DNA of 64,000 nt from Vibrio coralliilyticus ATCC BAA-450 (GTDB taxonomy: Bacteria > Pseudomonadota > Gammaproteobacteria > Enterobacterales > Vibrionaceae), in the NCBI RefSeq assembly GCF_000176135.1, contig NZ_ACZN01000014.1, positions 248,001-312,000 of the forward strand. The letters run 5' to 3'. Shown here piece by piece: positions 25,838-35,166 of this stretch. The stretch's first letter is position 1. Every line of letters begins with the position of its first letter. Below the pieces are notes generated by a model, which saw only the letters and a list, made by a program, of their open reading frames with translations, searched no databases and was not told the origin of the DNA. A program made the position numbers and the translations under genes.

Positions 25838-27216
25838 TGAGATCCTCCCACACGGCTTGGCGTACTCAAGAGGCGCCGCAAACGCTGACGTTGATGGGCG
25901 TCCTGATACTGATAGTGCGCGATGAATGCGTTTTGCCATTGCAACTGCTCGCGCGCCTGTTGGGTAAAGCGCGCGCTAAAGGCTTGAACTCGAATAATGG
26001 ACTGCTCAATCTCGGTGAGTTCATCGCGATCAAGCGGTTGGCGCACGACAGCCTGGCGAACATTGGACAACATCGCTTGCATAAACGTTTCCAGCAAGTC
26101 CACCGCGATCACCCGCGCATGCGCCGCAAAGTTCGGAGTCGAGCCGGCACGATGTACGCTGTTAAACACTGCCAAGATCGGGCTGCGTGTCGCTTCCAGC
26201 AGGGCTCGCTGGTGGGTGGTTAAGGGGGTGTCCTCTCGTAGCGCGAGATCCAGTGAGATTAAGGTACGTTGAACCCGTTGTTGAAGGCTTTGAGCTGGTG
26301 ATACGGTCCGCCATGCTCGCTGCGGGGCCAAGCACCCTTTGGCACTGCGATCCTGACAGTGATACAACTCGACACGTCCTCCGGTGAGCAAGGTTTCGAC
26401 GAGTCGATTGGACTCCGTTACTAAGCTGGGGTACTGGTGACGATGTTGAGTGGTGTCGTAGATCACAGTCCCTGTCGTGCTCATCAGAAACTCAGCCAAC
26501 GACGGATCGCTGGCTAGTTGTGGCACCGCCATCAGCGCTGACCAAACTAAATTATGGTGAAACTTGGTTAGCGCGCTCAGGTCCTCACTCTGACGTGCCT
26601 GCTTGAGTTGTGTTCGAGCCTGCCCGCCGACGCCACAGCCTTGTTGAGCGGCCACCCAGTCGGAAAAGGCGTTATTGCGCACTCCCATGGTTGCGCAGAC
26701 GTGCTTTTGACTCTGAGGCACCGCAAAAGCGGCCAATCCACTGATCCCCGCTTCTGCGGCTTGGCATGAGCTGATGGACTGGTTGAGCCATCGGTCCGCA
26801 ACGCTTTGTAAGTGATCACGGATCTGCTTGATTTGCGGCGCCCATGTTTGCAAGGCCAGATCCACCGCAAAGGGCAGGGCGTTGGCCACCACGGCTTTAC
26901 CAAAATGCACCAACTCTTCAGAATTGATGTGAGAGAAGCCACCCATGAAGGCATCGATGCCCCCACAGCCTGCTTTAATGGATGGGAGCGTCACCGCGCC
27001 CAACGAGAGAGAGCGCGAAGGGGCACGGACATAGACTGACCCGCCGGTGTAGTAATGCGCCGCTTGACCCTGATACGCATGCGCAGTGGACACGTTTTCT
27101 TGGTAGTCTAATCCGTCATAAAACGCCTCTAACGCGTCTTGTAAACCGGCGGCGTCCGCCGAGCTCGCAGCCAACGTCAGCAACAGGGCAAGAGCTCGAC
27201 CGTTAGCGCGTAACAT
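25834..27216 (-). CDS. traH: TraH conjugative pilus assembly protein
   Basis: The 460-residue protein starts with a signal peptide (LRANGRALALLLTLAASSADA). It continues as TraH with HYYTGGSVYVRAPSRSLSLGAVTLPSIKAGCGGIDAFMGGFSHIN, the strongly conserved glycine-rich segment. Cysteine pairs further on (CQAAEAG, CATMGV, CGVGGQ) are as in the family. It is periplasmic or outer-membrane-associated and needed for pilus extension and mating-pair stabilisation. GGAG seven bases before the ATG at 27216 sets the start; the frame extends seven codons further without a better site. It overlaps the traF end by 14 bases. Confidence 0.94.
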   Translation of the reverse strand: MLRANGRALALLLTLAASSADAAGLQDALEAFYDGLDYQENVSTAHAYQGQAAHYYTGGSVYVRAPSRSLSLGAVTLPSIKAGCGGIDAFMGGFSHINSEELVHFGKAVVANALPFAVDLALQTWAPQIKQIRDHLQSVADRWLNQSISSCQAAEAGISGLAAFAVPQSQKHVCATMGVRNNAFSDWVAAQQGCGVGGQARTQLKQARQSEDLSALTKFHHNLVWSALMAVPQLASDPSLAEFLMSTTGTVIYDTTQHRHQYPSLVTESNRLVETLLTGGRVELYHCQDRSAKGCLAPQRAWRTVSPAQSLQQRVQRTLISLDLALREDTPLTTHQRALLEATRSPILAVFNSVHRAGSTPNFAAHARVIAVDLLETFMQAMLSNVRQAVVRQPLDRDELTEIEQSIIRVQAFSARFTQQAREQLQWQNAFIAHYQYQDAHQRQRLRRLLSTPSRVGGSQ

Positions 27217-27928
27217 GACGAAACTCCGTGGCGACATGATACAAACGCCGCGTCAACTCAGACGTCGACAGAAAGCCATACGCCACTGGCTCTATGCGAC
27301 CCGTCGCTGGCTGGACCAACATGAGTGCGGGCGTAGTGTTCACGTTGAGTTGCCCTCGATGACGACGATTGCGGCGCACGGCCGGGGCCAGAATGCCATC
27401 TTCGCTGATGCCTAATAACGCCAATTCGTACCTATCGGCTAGCGTTTGCAGACTGGGCGCCAGGGCTTGCGTGTAGGGATCCGCACCACGATAAAGCCAG
27501 AACAAACCCCAACCTTGCTGTGAGAGCGTCGTCAACGCCTGGGTGTGCGTCTGTACTTGGCGTTCGTAGTATATCTTACGTGCGGTGTGGGCCATGGGGT
27601 GGGCGATCATAGTCGACAGCTCAGGATGGTGAGTCAGGACTCGCAGGAAGGTGGCGGCGGTGTGTTCAGTTTTGGTCAAGATGAAATGGTGCAGACGCAT
27701 CAACGTCAGGGCGTGTTCTAGGTTGTCTGGGGCTAACGTCGCTTGCGCCAACGCCGTCTTATAGTACTGGTGAAACCAGCGCAACTGTGCTCGTGGGCTT
27801 AAACTAGGCACGGGCTTTGGCGCAGGGAGTTCGGAAGTGGCACGAGGGCCATTATACCAGCGCCAACCTAGGGGCTCGGCGCCGAGTCGTGGGGAACAGA
27901 GTAAGATAAGACAAACCAGAATACGCAT
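27203..27928 (-). CDS. traF: TraF conjugative pilus assembly protein, thioredoxin-like without cysteines
   Basis: The 241-residue protein has a short signal peptide, a GWRWYN segment and a thioredoxin-like C-terminal domain (WGLFWLYRGADPYTQALAPSLQTLADRY). Where related oxidoreductases carry CPYC, this protein reads ADPYTQ, so it cannot act as a disulfide oxidoreductase. F TraF likewise lacks the active-site pair. It works in the periplasm with TraH, TraW, TraU and TrbC in pilus assembly. It lies two bases after traN. Confidence 0.9.
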   Translation of the reverse strand: MRILVCLILLCSPRLGAEPLGWRWYNGPRATSELPAPKPVPSLSPRAQLRWFHQYYKTALAQATLAPDNLEHALTLMRLHHFILTKTEHTAATFLRVLTHHPELSTMIAHPMAHTARKIYYERQVQTHTQALTTLSQQGWGLFWLYRGADPYTQALAPSLQTLADRYELALLGISEDGILAPAVRRNRRHRGQLNVNTTPALMLVQPATGRIEPVAYGFLSTSELTRRLYHVATEFRHVTR

Positions 27929-27930
27929 GA

Positions 27931-29637
27931 TCAGGGACTTCTGGGCACGAGGTGTTCAGGCTTCGGTAACCGCATCCGCGCCTTGAGCGTACGGTAATAG
28001 GATGAGAAATCAATCCGATTGAAGTTGATACGCTGCAGCTGCTGAGCCGTGAGGGGCGGACACACGGGATGGGCGGCGGTACCTAAGGTTATCCCGAGTT
28101 GTTGTGCGGCCCCCTGCTGTTGGATGATTTTGGCCAGCACGCTGTCATACAGGCAATATCCCTGTTTATAGCGCGTGCATACCCCCAAGACCGAGTGCGC
28201 GCAGTAGCGTCCCAAATACACCGACGTTCCTAATTGCTTCGCCCGTCCAATGGCCTGTGCCTCACGACTGCACTGCGTCAAACCGATCTTTGTTCCCCAT
28301 CCGCCGTCTTGGCAACAATTGGCAAAGCCGATCGGTTTTTCAGAACAGTGCGCTGCCTGACCAGCAAAGATCCGCGGAGGTTGACCCAACCGGCGACCCG
28401 CCCGCGCCAGCGCAGACAGCGCTGAGGCCGTTTTGGCGAAGGACGCCGATTGTGACGGGGTGGCACGATAGCACTCGCCATCAAGACAAAATGAAGGGCT
28501 ACCGCAAACCAAGCGAGTTGGACTGCATTGTTTGAATGGGCAGCGCAGATCCCTTTCCCGCCGAGTGCAAATGCCATGACGGCGCTCAGCGCAACGGCTA
28601 CCCCCGATTTGGCAATGGCCGTAAGCGCGGCATTCATCCTCCGATCGGCATTGGTAAGTATGACGGTATGCCCAGCATGACAGGTGCGTGGGGATCCCAT
28701 TGACGGTACGTGTGCCTGGCCCTTCACTGCATGTCTTTGACGTCAACTGGCAATCACCCAAGTCATCGCACGTCGAGCGCCATTGGATCCGATTGTGAAC
28801 ACAATCACCCGCGACCAGCGTGTCCCCAGGCTCGCAAAAAGGATCGGCAGGGCGTGTTTCTTTTAACGGCCCGCATATCTCAAATCGGCGACGCCAACGT
28901 GAGCCGTGGCAGCTGGCCCCACTCGTTTGTCGCTTGAGCGACCCTTTGGCATACCCTTGCTCGGGCGAGACGGCTTGACCGTGCCATCGAAACCATTGTC
29001 CACGACTGGCACACCAGCCCGTACCGCCTTTTTCTAGTACATAATCCGCGCCACTGTACAAACACTGTGTTTTTGTTCGATGACACACGGAACCATTCCG
29101 TTGCCATCCGGTAGGGCAGGTGTAGTGGACCGGACCCCGTTCGATGGTCGCGATCGGTTTTTGCCGACAGGCCACCGATTGAAGAGTCGGTTGCCGACAC
29201 ACTCGCGATTGATAACGGGTCGTGCACTGCGTTTGTTGGCGACAATCGATCTGCGCATCCTTGGTCCCATGTACGATCGCATTGGCGTGTTCCTGGCCTA
29301 CGGTCGCGTATTGATAGGCGGGATCACGAGCGGGATCTGGTGTGGTTTTGCGTGCTGTGTTCAACACCGACCGAGATTGCGGATCCTGTTTGACCCGCGC
29401 TTCACTAGAGCGGCGCAGTTGGTCTTCGTCCGCTTTCGGCAAGGTTTGGCGAGCACGTTGGCATTCGGCACTCTCACAATATTGATACGGTGTCCACGTT
29501 TTGGGCAAACGGGTGTGGATGTTGTGCTGCGCTCGCTGTGCAGAGGGGACTGCCGCGTCGTAATTTTGCTTCGTACTGGTCGCTCCGCACGTCGCGGAGA
29601 TCACGAACATCCCGAACAGCCACGCCTTAGTGGTCAT
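27931..29637 (-). CDS. traN: TraN cysteine-rich outer membrane mating-pair stabilisation protein
   Basis: The 568-residue protein has a signal peptide and many cysteines throughout, including the family segment FANCCQDGGWG in the C-terminal third. TraN is an outer-membrane protein that stabilises mating pairs by binding recipient outer-membrane proteins. The start was set at the ATG (29637), since the longer frame begins at TTG; GAGG lies nine bases upstream. It overlaps the trbC end by 11 bases. Host range in recipients depends on TraN, so the divergent middle part is of interest. Confidence 0.92.
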   Translation of the reverse strand: MTTKAWLFGMFVISATCGATSTKQNYDAAVPSAQRAQHNIHTRLPKTWTPYQYCESAECQRARQTLPKADEDQLRRSSEARVKQDPQSRSVLNTARKTTPDPARDPAYQYATVGQEHANAIVHGTKDAQIDCRQQTQCTTRYQSRVCRQPTLQSVACRQKPIATIERGPVHYTCPTGWQRNGSVCHRTKTQCLYSGADYVLEKGGTGWCASRGQWFRWHGQAVSPEQGYAKGSLKRQTSGASCHGSRWRRRFEICGPLKETRPADPFCEPGDTLVAGDCVHNRIQWRSTCDDLGDCQLTSKTCSEGPGTRTVNGIPTHLSCWAYRHTYQCRSEDECRAYGHCQIGGSRCAERRHGICTRRERDLRCPFKQCSPTRLVCGSPSFCLDGECYRATPSQSASFAKTASALSALARAGRRLGQPPRIFAGQAAHCSEKPIGFANCCQDGGWGTKIGLTQCSREAQAIGRAKQLGTSVYLGRYCAHSVLGVCTRYKQGYCLYDSVLAKIIQQQGAAQQLGITLGTAAHPVCPPLTAQQLQRINFNRIDFSSYYRTLKARMRLPKPEHLVPRSP

Positions 29638-30208
29638 CGCGTTGTGCCTCAAGCAGGGTTTCGGCGACGTCGGCCAACGGGCTGGTTGACAGCGCCTCCA
29701 AAGCCGTCCGTATCGAGACGTTTCCTTTTATCTTGGCATGATCATCGGGTCCACACGGCCATCGTGCTTGGCAACGGTTGGACTTGATGAGTACAAACGT
29801 TGGTACGTCGCGAACGTGAAATCGATGAAACGCGTCAGGATCGATGGCGACCCCGGCCCTGATGGGTAACGCGCCCTTGGCATTGAGCAACTCCATTAGG
29901 CGTTGTGCTGTGGCGGTAAAGCCTGCTGGTAAGGGCCCGCGTATCAGCAATGGCGCCTGCCATTGTGTACTTTGCTTGAGTAGGCTGCGCAGCGAAGCAT
30001 CTGGCATGGTCAATGAAATAAACACCAGCAATAGGCCGGGCTTCGATGTCGGGTCGGTAACAGGTGTGGCAGGCCAAGGGGAGCGTCGCTTTTCGTTGAG
30101 GTAGGCGGTCACGGGATCAAAGGCTGGCCACGGGTCCGAGTTCGCCATCGCAGCATTGATCTGGGTACATAAAATGACCAGTATCCAAACGCTTTTGCGA
30201 TACTTCAT
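29627..30208 (-). CDS. trbC: TrbC F-type conjugative pilus assembly protein
   Basis: The 193-residue protein has an N-terminal signal-like segment (SVWILVILCTQINAAMA). Its thioredoxin-fold-like core resembles F-type TrbC (LLVFISLTMPDASLRSLLKQSTQWQAPLLIRGPL, then HVRDVPTFVL). TrbC of the F system is a periplasmic protein required for pilus assembly and interacts with TraW. AGGAG seven bases before the ATG at 30208 decides the start; the upstream extension of the frame is the shadow of traU. Confidence 0.9.
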   Translation of the reverse strand: MKYRKSVWILVILCTQINAAMANSDPWPAFDPVTAYLNEKRRSPWPATPVTDPTSKPGLLLVFISLTMPDASLRSLLKQSTQWQAPLLIRGPLPAGFTATAQRLMELLNAKGALPIRAGVAIDPDAFHRFHVRDVPTFVLIKSNRCQARWPCGPDDHAKIKGNVSIRTALEALSTSPLADVAETLLEAQRDDH

Positions 30209-30218
30209 GTCTTGTCTC

Positions 30219-31232
30219 CTATAACAGCACACAATTGCGCTTTCGCCATTGCACAAAGCCAAAATTGTCCCCCGTCGTGGGGTTGTCATGACCCATCTCC
30301 CACACCGTGGTACTGGTGGTATAAGGGTGGCACCAAGCCGCATCCGCGATGGGGGCACTCATTTGATAGCGGTAACGGGATTTGGGGAGAAATGGGGAAA
30401 TTTTGGGTTGGCAGACTGCGCCATCTCGACCTTGGCTATCAAACACCATTCCTTGGCGGTGCAATTTGTAGTTGAGGCGTTCCATGATCAAAGTGGCGGC
30501 TTGGATCGGCGAATCGCGATAATTGGTGTTCCCCGTTAGTGGGTACGCGCTCCCCTGTGCCCCTAAACACCAGAACAGTCTATCCATCGGTAATTGACGA
30601 CGGCTGTGCGTCGCGATGGCTTCAGAGGCGCACGCCAACTGAGCGGCTGGGTGCCCAAACAATACGGCCTCTGGGTTGAGCGCAAACGCAAGAGCATCAT
30701 CGTGCCAAAGAGGGTCGAGTTCGGAGAAATACCCGATGTCGAATGGGCGTGTCTCCATACACAATCCTGACTCTAGCAAGTGAAGCCAAGCGATGAGTGG
30801 GTATCGATACCAGTGAGCGTGATAAAAACCGCCATCGCTGCTGTCCCCTTCTCGGGATGTGGAGCGCCCTCCAATCCGCTGTGCATGCGCCCCGTGTAGA
30901 CGAACGCCCAAGTTGACCATACAAAAGGGCACTCGGGTCACGTCCGTTAGGGCGTAAGGCTCCCAATATCCGATATTTAGCCCTAACCGAACCATCACAG
31001 GAGGCGGAGCTGGGCATAACGATAGAGGCGACGACGGATTTGGGGTATCGGGCAGCGGACCCGTGAACACAGGTACCGAGCCTAATGTGATCGGCAGTAA
31101 ACACCGCCAGCAGACATCGCGTAGCGGATTGATAAAATGACCGCTGCACACGGCCCCCGCGTCAACGGTGATTGGCACCATGAGCACGGTTAATAGCAGG
31201 GCTAAGCGTTGTAAGCGTCGAGTGGGGATCAT
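30219..31232 (-). CDS. traU: TraU conjugative DNA transfer protein
   Basis: The 337-residue protein has a signal peptide ending VDA and then the TraU core: FINPLRDVCWRCLLPITLGSVPVF, LNIGYWEPYALTDVTRVPFCMVNLG, YHAHWYRYPLIAWL and EAVLFGHPAAQLAC. Cysteines are conserved in position. TraU is a periplasmic protein needed mainly for DNA transfer after pilus assembly. It begins in an ATGA overlap with the traW stop. Confidence 0.95.
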   Translation of the reverse strand: MIPTRRLQRLALLLTVLMVPITVDAGAVCSGHFINPLRDVCWRCLLPITLGSVPVFTGPLPDTPNPSSPLSLCPAPPPVMVRLGLNIGYWEPYALTDVTRVPFCMVNLGVRLHGAHAQRIGGRSTSREGDSSDGGFYHAHWYRYPLIAWLHLLESGLCMETRPFDIGYFSELDPLWHDDALAFALNPEAVLFGHPAAQLACASEAIATHSRRQLPMDRLFWCLGAQGSAYPLTGNTNYRDSPIQAATLIMERLNYKLHRQGMVFDSQGRDGAVCQPKISPFLPKSRYRYQMSAPIADAAWCHPYTTSTTVWEMGHDNPTTGDNFGFVQWRKRNCVLL

Positions 31233-31870
31233 GGCTGATTCTCCCAGAACGAAACGTCGTGCTCAGTCACTTCCCAATAGCGATGCGCCTGAACGACCAC
31301 ACTTGGCACCGAACGAAGGCGTAACTTTCGAGACAGGTATCCGCCTTGGTCAAAGTACACTGGAGCATTGAGTGTACGGGCTAAGGTTTGCGGTCGTCCT
31401 CCTGTTAAAATCCAGGTAATGGGCCGATCAGCGGTAAATTGCGTTGCCCAGCGTCGTTGTTTGCGATCCCGTCCATCGAAAAAGACCAACGCCCGGGGGT
31501 AATGATACGTCATGCCGAGTGGGGGGCTCGGCCAAGTCGACGCGTCAAATGGGTTGACCCATCGTCCTGGGGGCTGGCCATCATAGGTGGCGGGCAAACG
31601 CACGCTCGGATCGACAAGAAACGTTGTTGGCGATTGCGTAGCGCTCAGGGAGACGGGCATTGGTTGTTCAAATTGATCACGGATCCGGTCTCGTTGGGTT
31701 TGTTGCCACTTGGCTAACGTGCCGTCGTGTTCAAGCACACGTAGGCGCTGGCCTATCCACTCCCACAAATCCACTTCACCGATAGAGAATGTGGCGCCCA
31801 GTCTCTTTGGCTCTGCCGCGGTCAGTGAACACACCGCCCCAACCAGCACAAGTACACACCATCGGCTCAT
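31229..31870 (-). CDS. traW: TraW conjugative pilus assembly protein
   Basis: The 213-residue protein carries a signal peptide (LVLVGAVCSLTAA), the TraW-type start LGATFSIGEVDLWEWI, and VDPSVRLPATYDGQ. Its C-terminal region resembles TrbC folds (RALVFFDGRDRKQRRWA). It acts in the periplasm in F-pilus assembly. Four-base ATGA overlaps join it to trbI upstream and traU downstream, indicating tight translational coupling. Confidence 0.93.
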   Translation of the reverse strand: MSRWCVLVLVGAVCSLTAAEPKRLGATFSIGEVDLWEWIGQRLRVLEHDGTLAKWQQTQRDRIRDQFEQPMPVSLSATQSPTTFLVDPSVRLPATYDGQPPGRWVNPFDASTWPSPPLGMTYHYPRALVFFDGRDRKQRRWATQFTADRPITWILTGGRPQTLARTLNAPVYFDQGGYLSRKLRLRSVPSVVVQAHRYWEVTEHDVSFWENQP

Positions 31871-32211
31871 GGCGCGGTCTCCGTGTCGAGGGCCTGCTCA
31901 ACGGCACGTTGAACTGGGAGCGTGATGTCTTCCGCGCCGGCCATGACGGCCGATGGTCTGAGGATCAGTGTGTGATGATCTCGTTGATAGTCACCGACGA
32001 CCCGGTTCAGTATGGTATGAAAGTGTGTCCAGCGCTGGTGCTGCTGGTCGACCGTCAGCGACTCGTCCACTAAGGTGCGTTGGTACTCGGCATAAATGGG
32101 GCCGAGGTTGAGCGTTGTTACAGCGCAAGGGGACTCGCTGACGCGCCAGAACATCGCCACTCCCAGCCCCTGCACAACGAACGCGAGCGCCCAGATTTTG
32201 ACCGCATTCAT
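31867..32211 (-). CDS. trbI: TrbI F-type transfer protein
   Basis: The 114-residue protein has one N-terminal membrane helix (IWALAFVVQGLGVAMFW) and a helical periplasmic part (IYAEYQRTLVDESLTVDQQHQRWTHFH). This matches F-type TrbI, an inner-membrane protein that influences pilus retraction. It sits between traC and traW, as in the F plasmid, with four-base ATGA overlaps at both ends. Confidence 0.85.
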   Translation of the reverse strand: MNAVKIWALAFVVQGLGVAMFWRVSESPCAVTTLNLGPIYAEYQRTLVDESLTVDQQHQRWTHFHTILNRVVGDYQRDHHTLILRPSAVMAGAEDITLPVQRAVEQALDTETAP

Positions 32212-34799
32212 GGTGTTCTCCTTGGGTGATTGGTATCCGATGCCATCGCGTGCTCAAATCGGTCTAATTCGTCGCCGTAAAAGTGTTTTGCTGTAGCCGC
32301 TATGGCCGTTTTGAGCGGCACGCCAGCCGCCATCTGCTGTTCACACCAGGCGTATTCGTGTGGCTCTGTACTTAGGTAAGCCCGTGTGAGTGGATCGGCA
32401 AAAATGCGGTGATAGCTCACGTGCCCACCCGCTTTGATGCGCACGGCACTGTAGCCCGCTTCCTGCGCGCGAGGGAAGTGCTTGAGAATGTGTTGGTCGA
32501 GGGGACTGAAAGCGGTCGGGTTGTCACGCAAATAAGCCTCAAACCCTTCTCCCTGTCGCAGCATGATGTGAATGTCGGAATTGTCGTAGCAGGCTTTCGC
32601 CTCGGCACTGGCAAACGCATCGTCAATGCCCTGAGTGACGGTGCAGAATGCGCCACCGAATTTTCGCGCAGTGCGATAGCCTGTGTTGATGAACAGACGG
32701 GCTTGAGCGTTGTTCCCACTTAACAGATTCCAGGCTTCCTCAATGATGCACAGTTTTCGGCGTGCCCGTTCCCCTGATAAGTACATTTGCTGGTTGATGG
32801 ACACCATCAACGCGAAAATCACGGGTCGAAGCACGTCTTCGTTAAAACCATCCAGTTCTAAGGTGGTCATATCGATAGCCGGATCGAGCAGTGAGGGACG
32901 GTTAAAAGTGTCACCATATACCCCCTGCGTCGCATATTTGTTCAACTGTACCGCGATGTCTTCAATGCGCCGGTCTTGCTGTTGCTCTTGAGCCAGGGAC
33001 CGCAATGCATGCTGAACATCGTCGACACAGGTTTGAGCGCCCGCGCGTTGCCATGCTTGTACGATGGCATCACCTAAGATTGCCAGTTGAAAACTGTCCA
33101 ACGGTTGATAGGGGGCGGCCATCGTTGCGAACAGTGCGGTAATGTTACTCAATGCTTCCTTGATAGGGCCAAAACCATCGGCGGAAGAATCGGTCTCTGG
33201 CTGCTCGGTTCCCCTCGATTTCATCGCTTCTAAGTGCGTAAAAGGGTTAAGAAAAATATGGCGGTGATCAAGGTGCACGCCATCTAGCAACAACGTGAGC
33301 TTCTTGTAACTTGCGCCTTTGTCCAGCACCCAGACTTTGCCGCCCTGTGCAAACACCGTTTTGGCTAACTGCTCAACGAAAAAGCTTTTGCCTGCACCGG
33401 ACCCCCCGTTAAGGGCAATGTTATGGTTGTCGCTGCCGCAGCGGAAAGGATCAAAAAATGAAATTTGGCCACGCAATGTGGGCAGTAGGACCCCACCAGT
33501 CAAGCGGCGTCGATCCATCACAAAAGGGAAGAAGTTGACGACATTGCTGCTTTTGATGGTACGAATACGCCCGGTTTTTTGACAGTCGTCCCATAGCCCT
33601 TCGCTCATCATAAACGGCAGAGTGGCCATCAAGCACTGCGCTTGGATCATCGGCAAGACGCGCAGTTCAAGCCCATTGGCGCCAAACGCCTCCTTAGTGG
33701 CCTGAACCGCAGCTTGATGGTCATCTTGACGGCAAAACAACGCCACGCCAACACACATCGAACTTAACGTGTACTGTCGACTGCTCAGCCCTTTCTGTAG
33801 TTCGCGTCGTTCATCCAACTCGTCCGATGCTGAGGGCAGAAATAGCGCGAGTTTTGACTGCACTGTCTTGGTTAAATCGGCGATTTTTCGGTTGTTGGCG
33901 TACTCCGCTTGCCCGGTTGGTTCTTGACGAAAACTGACGCAAATCAAGTGAGGACAGGGGACTTGCCGCGCCGCATTGCGAACCGATGAAAGGCATTCCG
34001 GCAGCGCGTATAGGCGAAAATCATGAGGCAATGCCGTCAGGCCTAGGTGCACTTGACGGCAACGCGCGTTTTCGCCCTGGCGGGTGTGCCATTGCGTGTC
34101 AATGCGGTCGCGATGAATGTACAGCTCCGCATCCGGTGCGAGCACTTGGTCATTGAGGGGCTCAAGGGGATTGTAGTTCGCCGTCTCAGGCCGATCCTGT
34201 GCTGGGTCAAAATGGATCAGATCACGCAGTAAGGTCAACAGCTTAGCAGGTTCGACTCGCTCAACGGCCAAACCCAACTGATGAAAAACGGTTTCCGCTT
34301 GGGCACGGGCCTGAACAAGGGCAGAGGGGGAAGCGGTTGAGGTGGACATAAAGAAATACGCGTCATAGTCCCGCAAATCATAATGAGCCCGTTGGTGATG
34401 CATGTAGCCATGCTGAGCGGCGTAATGCGCGTAGCGACGCTCTTGCTCTGCCAAATCAGCGCAAACGCCACCGCGCTGGGCCATCTCTCGCGCATTGGCA
34501 TCCAACCAATGGGCTACCCGGTTGTGCCCATGAAGGATAAATTGGTAATCCCATCCTCTGCCTTGCGGCAAATCACTGACCCATTTGTTTAGAGACTCGA
34601 CCAACTCATCGTTGGCGCCACTCAGCGGCACCAATGCCAGTCCAAAGCCTCGGCTTCGAGTATTGATAAATAGCATGGATTCACTGTCGAAATCTCGATA
34701 CGGCAACCATTGATGCCAACGCGGTCGATGCTTGCGCGCTTCGTTGCGCAAGTTGCCAAAGGCTCGCCAGCCTGAACGCCAAAATGCAGAATCACTCAT
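32208..34799 (-). CDS. traC: TraC VirB4-family conjugative ATPase
   Basis: The 863-residue protein is of F TraC length (875). It has the TraC N-terminal domain with FISTRSRGF-like segments, Walker A ALNGGSGAGKSFF near residue 465 and Walker B KLCIIEEAW near 687. The C-terminal part contains the QGIDDAFAS segment typical of VirB4. It powers pilus assembly at the cytoplasmic face of the channel. Its start overlaps the end of traV by eight bases, and its stop overlaps trbI as ATGA. Confidence 0.96.
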   Translation of the reverse strand: MSDSAFWRSGWRAFGNLRNEARKHRPRWHQWLPYRDFDSESMLFINTRSRGFGLALVPLSGANDELVESLNKWVSDLPQGRGWDYQFILHGHNRVAHWLDANAREMAQRGGVCADLAEQERRYAHYAAQHGYMHHQRAHYDLRDYDAYFFMSTSTASPSALVQARAQAETVFHQLGLAVERVEPAKLLTLLRDLIHFDPAQDRPETANYNPLEPLNDQVLAPDAELYIHRDRIDTQWHTRQGENARCRQVHLGLTALPHDFRLYALPECLSSVRNAARQVPCPHLICVSFRQEPTGQAEYANNRKIADLTKTVQSKLALFLPSASDELDERRELQKGLSSRQYTLSSMCVGVALFCRQDDHQAAVQATKEAFGANGLELRVLPMIQAQCLMATLPFMMSEGLWDDCQKTGRIRTIKSSNVVNFFPFVMDRRRLTGGVLLPTLRGQISFFDPFRCGSDNHNIALNGGSGAGKSFFVEQLAKTVFAQGGKVWVLDKGASYKKLTLLLDGVHLDHRHIFLNPFTHLEAMKSRGTEQPETDSSADGFGPIKEALSNITALFATMAAPYQPLDSFQLAILGDAIVQAWQRAGAQTCVDDVQHALRSLAQEQQQDRRIEDIAVQLNKYATQGVYGDTFNRPSLLDPAIDMTTLELDGFNEDVLRPVIFALMVSINQQMYLSGERARRKLCIIEEAWNLLSGNNAQARLFINTGYRTARKFGGAFCTVTQGIDDAFASAEAKACYDNSDIHIMLRQGEGFEAYLRDNPTAFSPLDQHILKHFPRAQEAGYSAVRIKAGGHVSYHRIFADPLTRAYLSTEPHEYAWCEQQMAAGVPLKTAIAATAKHFYGDELDRFEHAMASDTNHPRRTP

Positions 34800-35166
34800 C
34801 AGTAGAAGTCCACCAAACTTGGGGCGAACCCATCTGCCAATCGCCCGAAGAGAGGGTAAAATAGAGGTCGACGCCGCTTACGAAATGCCCCTGTGGCGTG
34901 GAATGGGGGAAGATGGTCAATTGCCGAGGTTGGGGCGCGTGATACCGAGGCGAAACGGATGTGGCCGGCGCCGATTCAGCCAGCGGGGCAAGCGACTCGA
35001 TAGTCAACGCGGTGTCATCAACCATGGCTTGTCGGATGGCCAGCATGGAGCCACAGCCAGGAAACCCGCCCACGGCATCACAGGTGTAATCGTCGCCCAG
35101 GCCGGCCGCGCACCCGGAGAGGCACGCAGTGACCAAGCAGGCGAGATAAAGGGGGTTAGTCGTCAT
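34792..35166 (-). CDS. traV: TraV outer membrane lipoprotein
   Basis: The 124-residue protein has a lipoprotein signal with lipobox LSGC near residue 19-22, followed by GCAAGLGDDYTCDAVGGFPGC. That is the cysteine-containing TraV core. TraV anchors the TraK secretin-like ring and TraB in the outer membrane, equivalent to VirB7. AGGAG seven bases upstream of the ATG at 35166 decides the start over the longer frame. It overlaps the traB end by 11 bases. Confidence 0.93.
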   Translation of the reverse strand: MTTNPLYLACLVTACLSGCAAGLGDDYTCDAVGGFPGCGSMLAIRQAMVDDTALTIESLAPLAESAPATSVSPRYHAPQPRQLTIFPHSTPQGHFVSGVDLYFTLSSGDWQMGSPQVWWTSTDE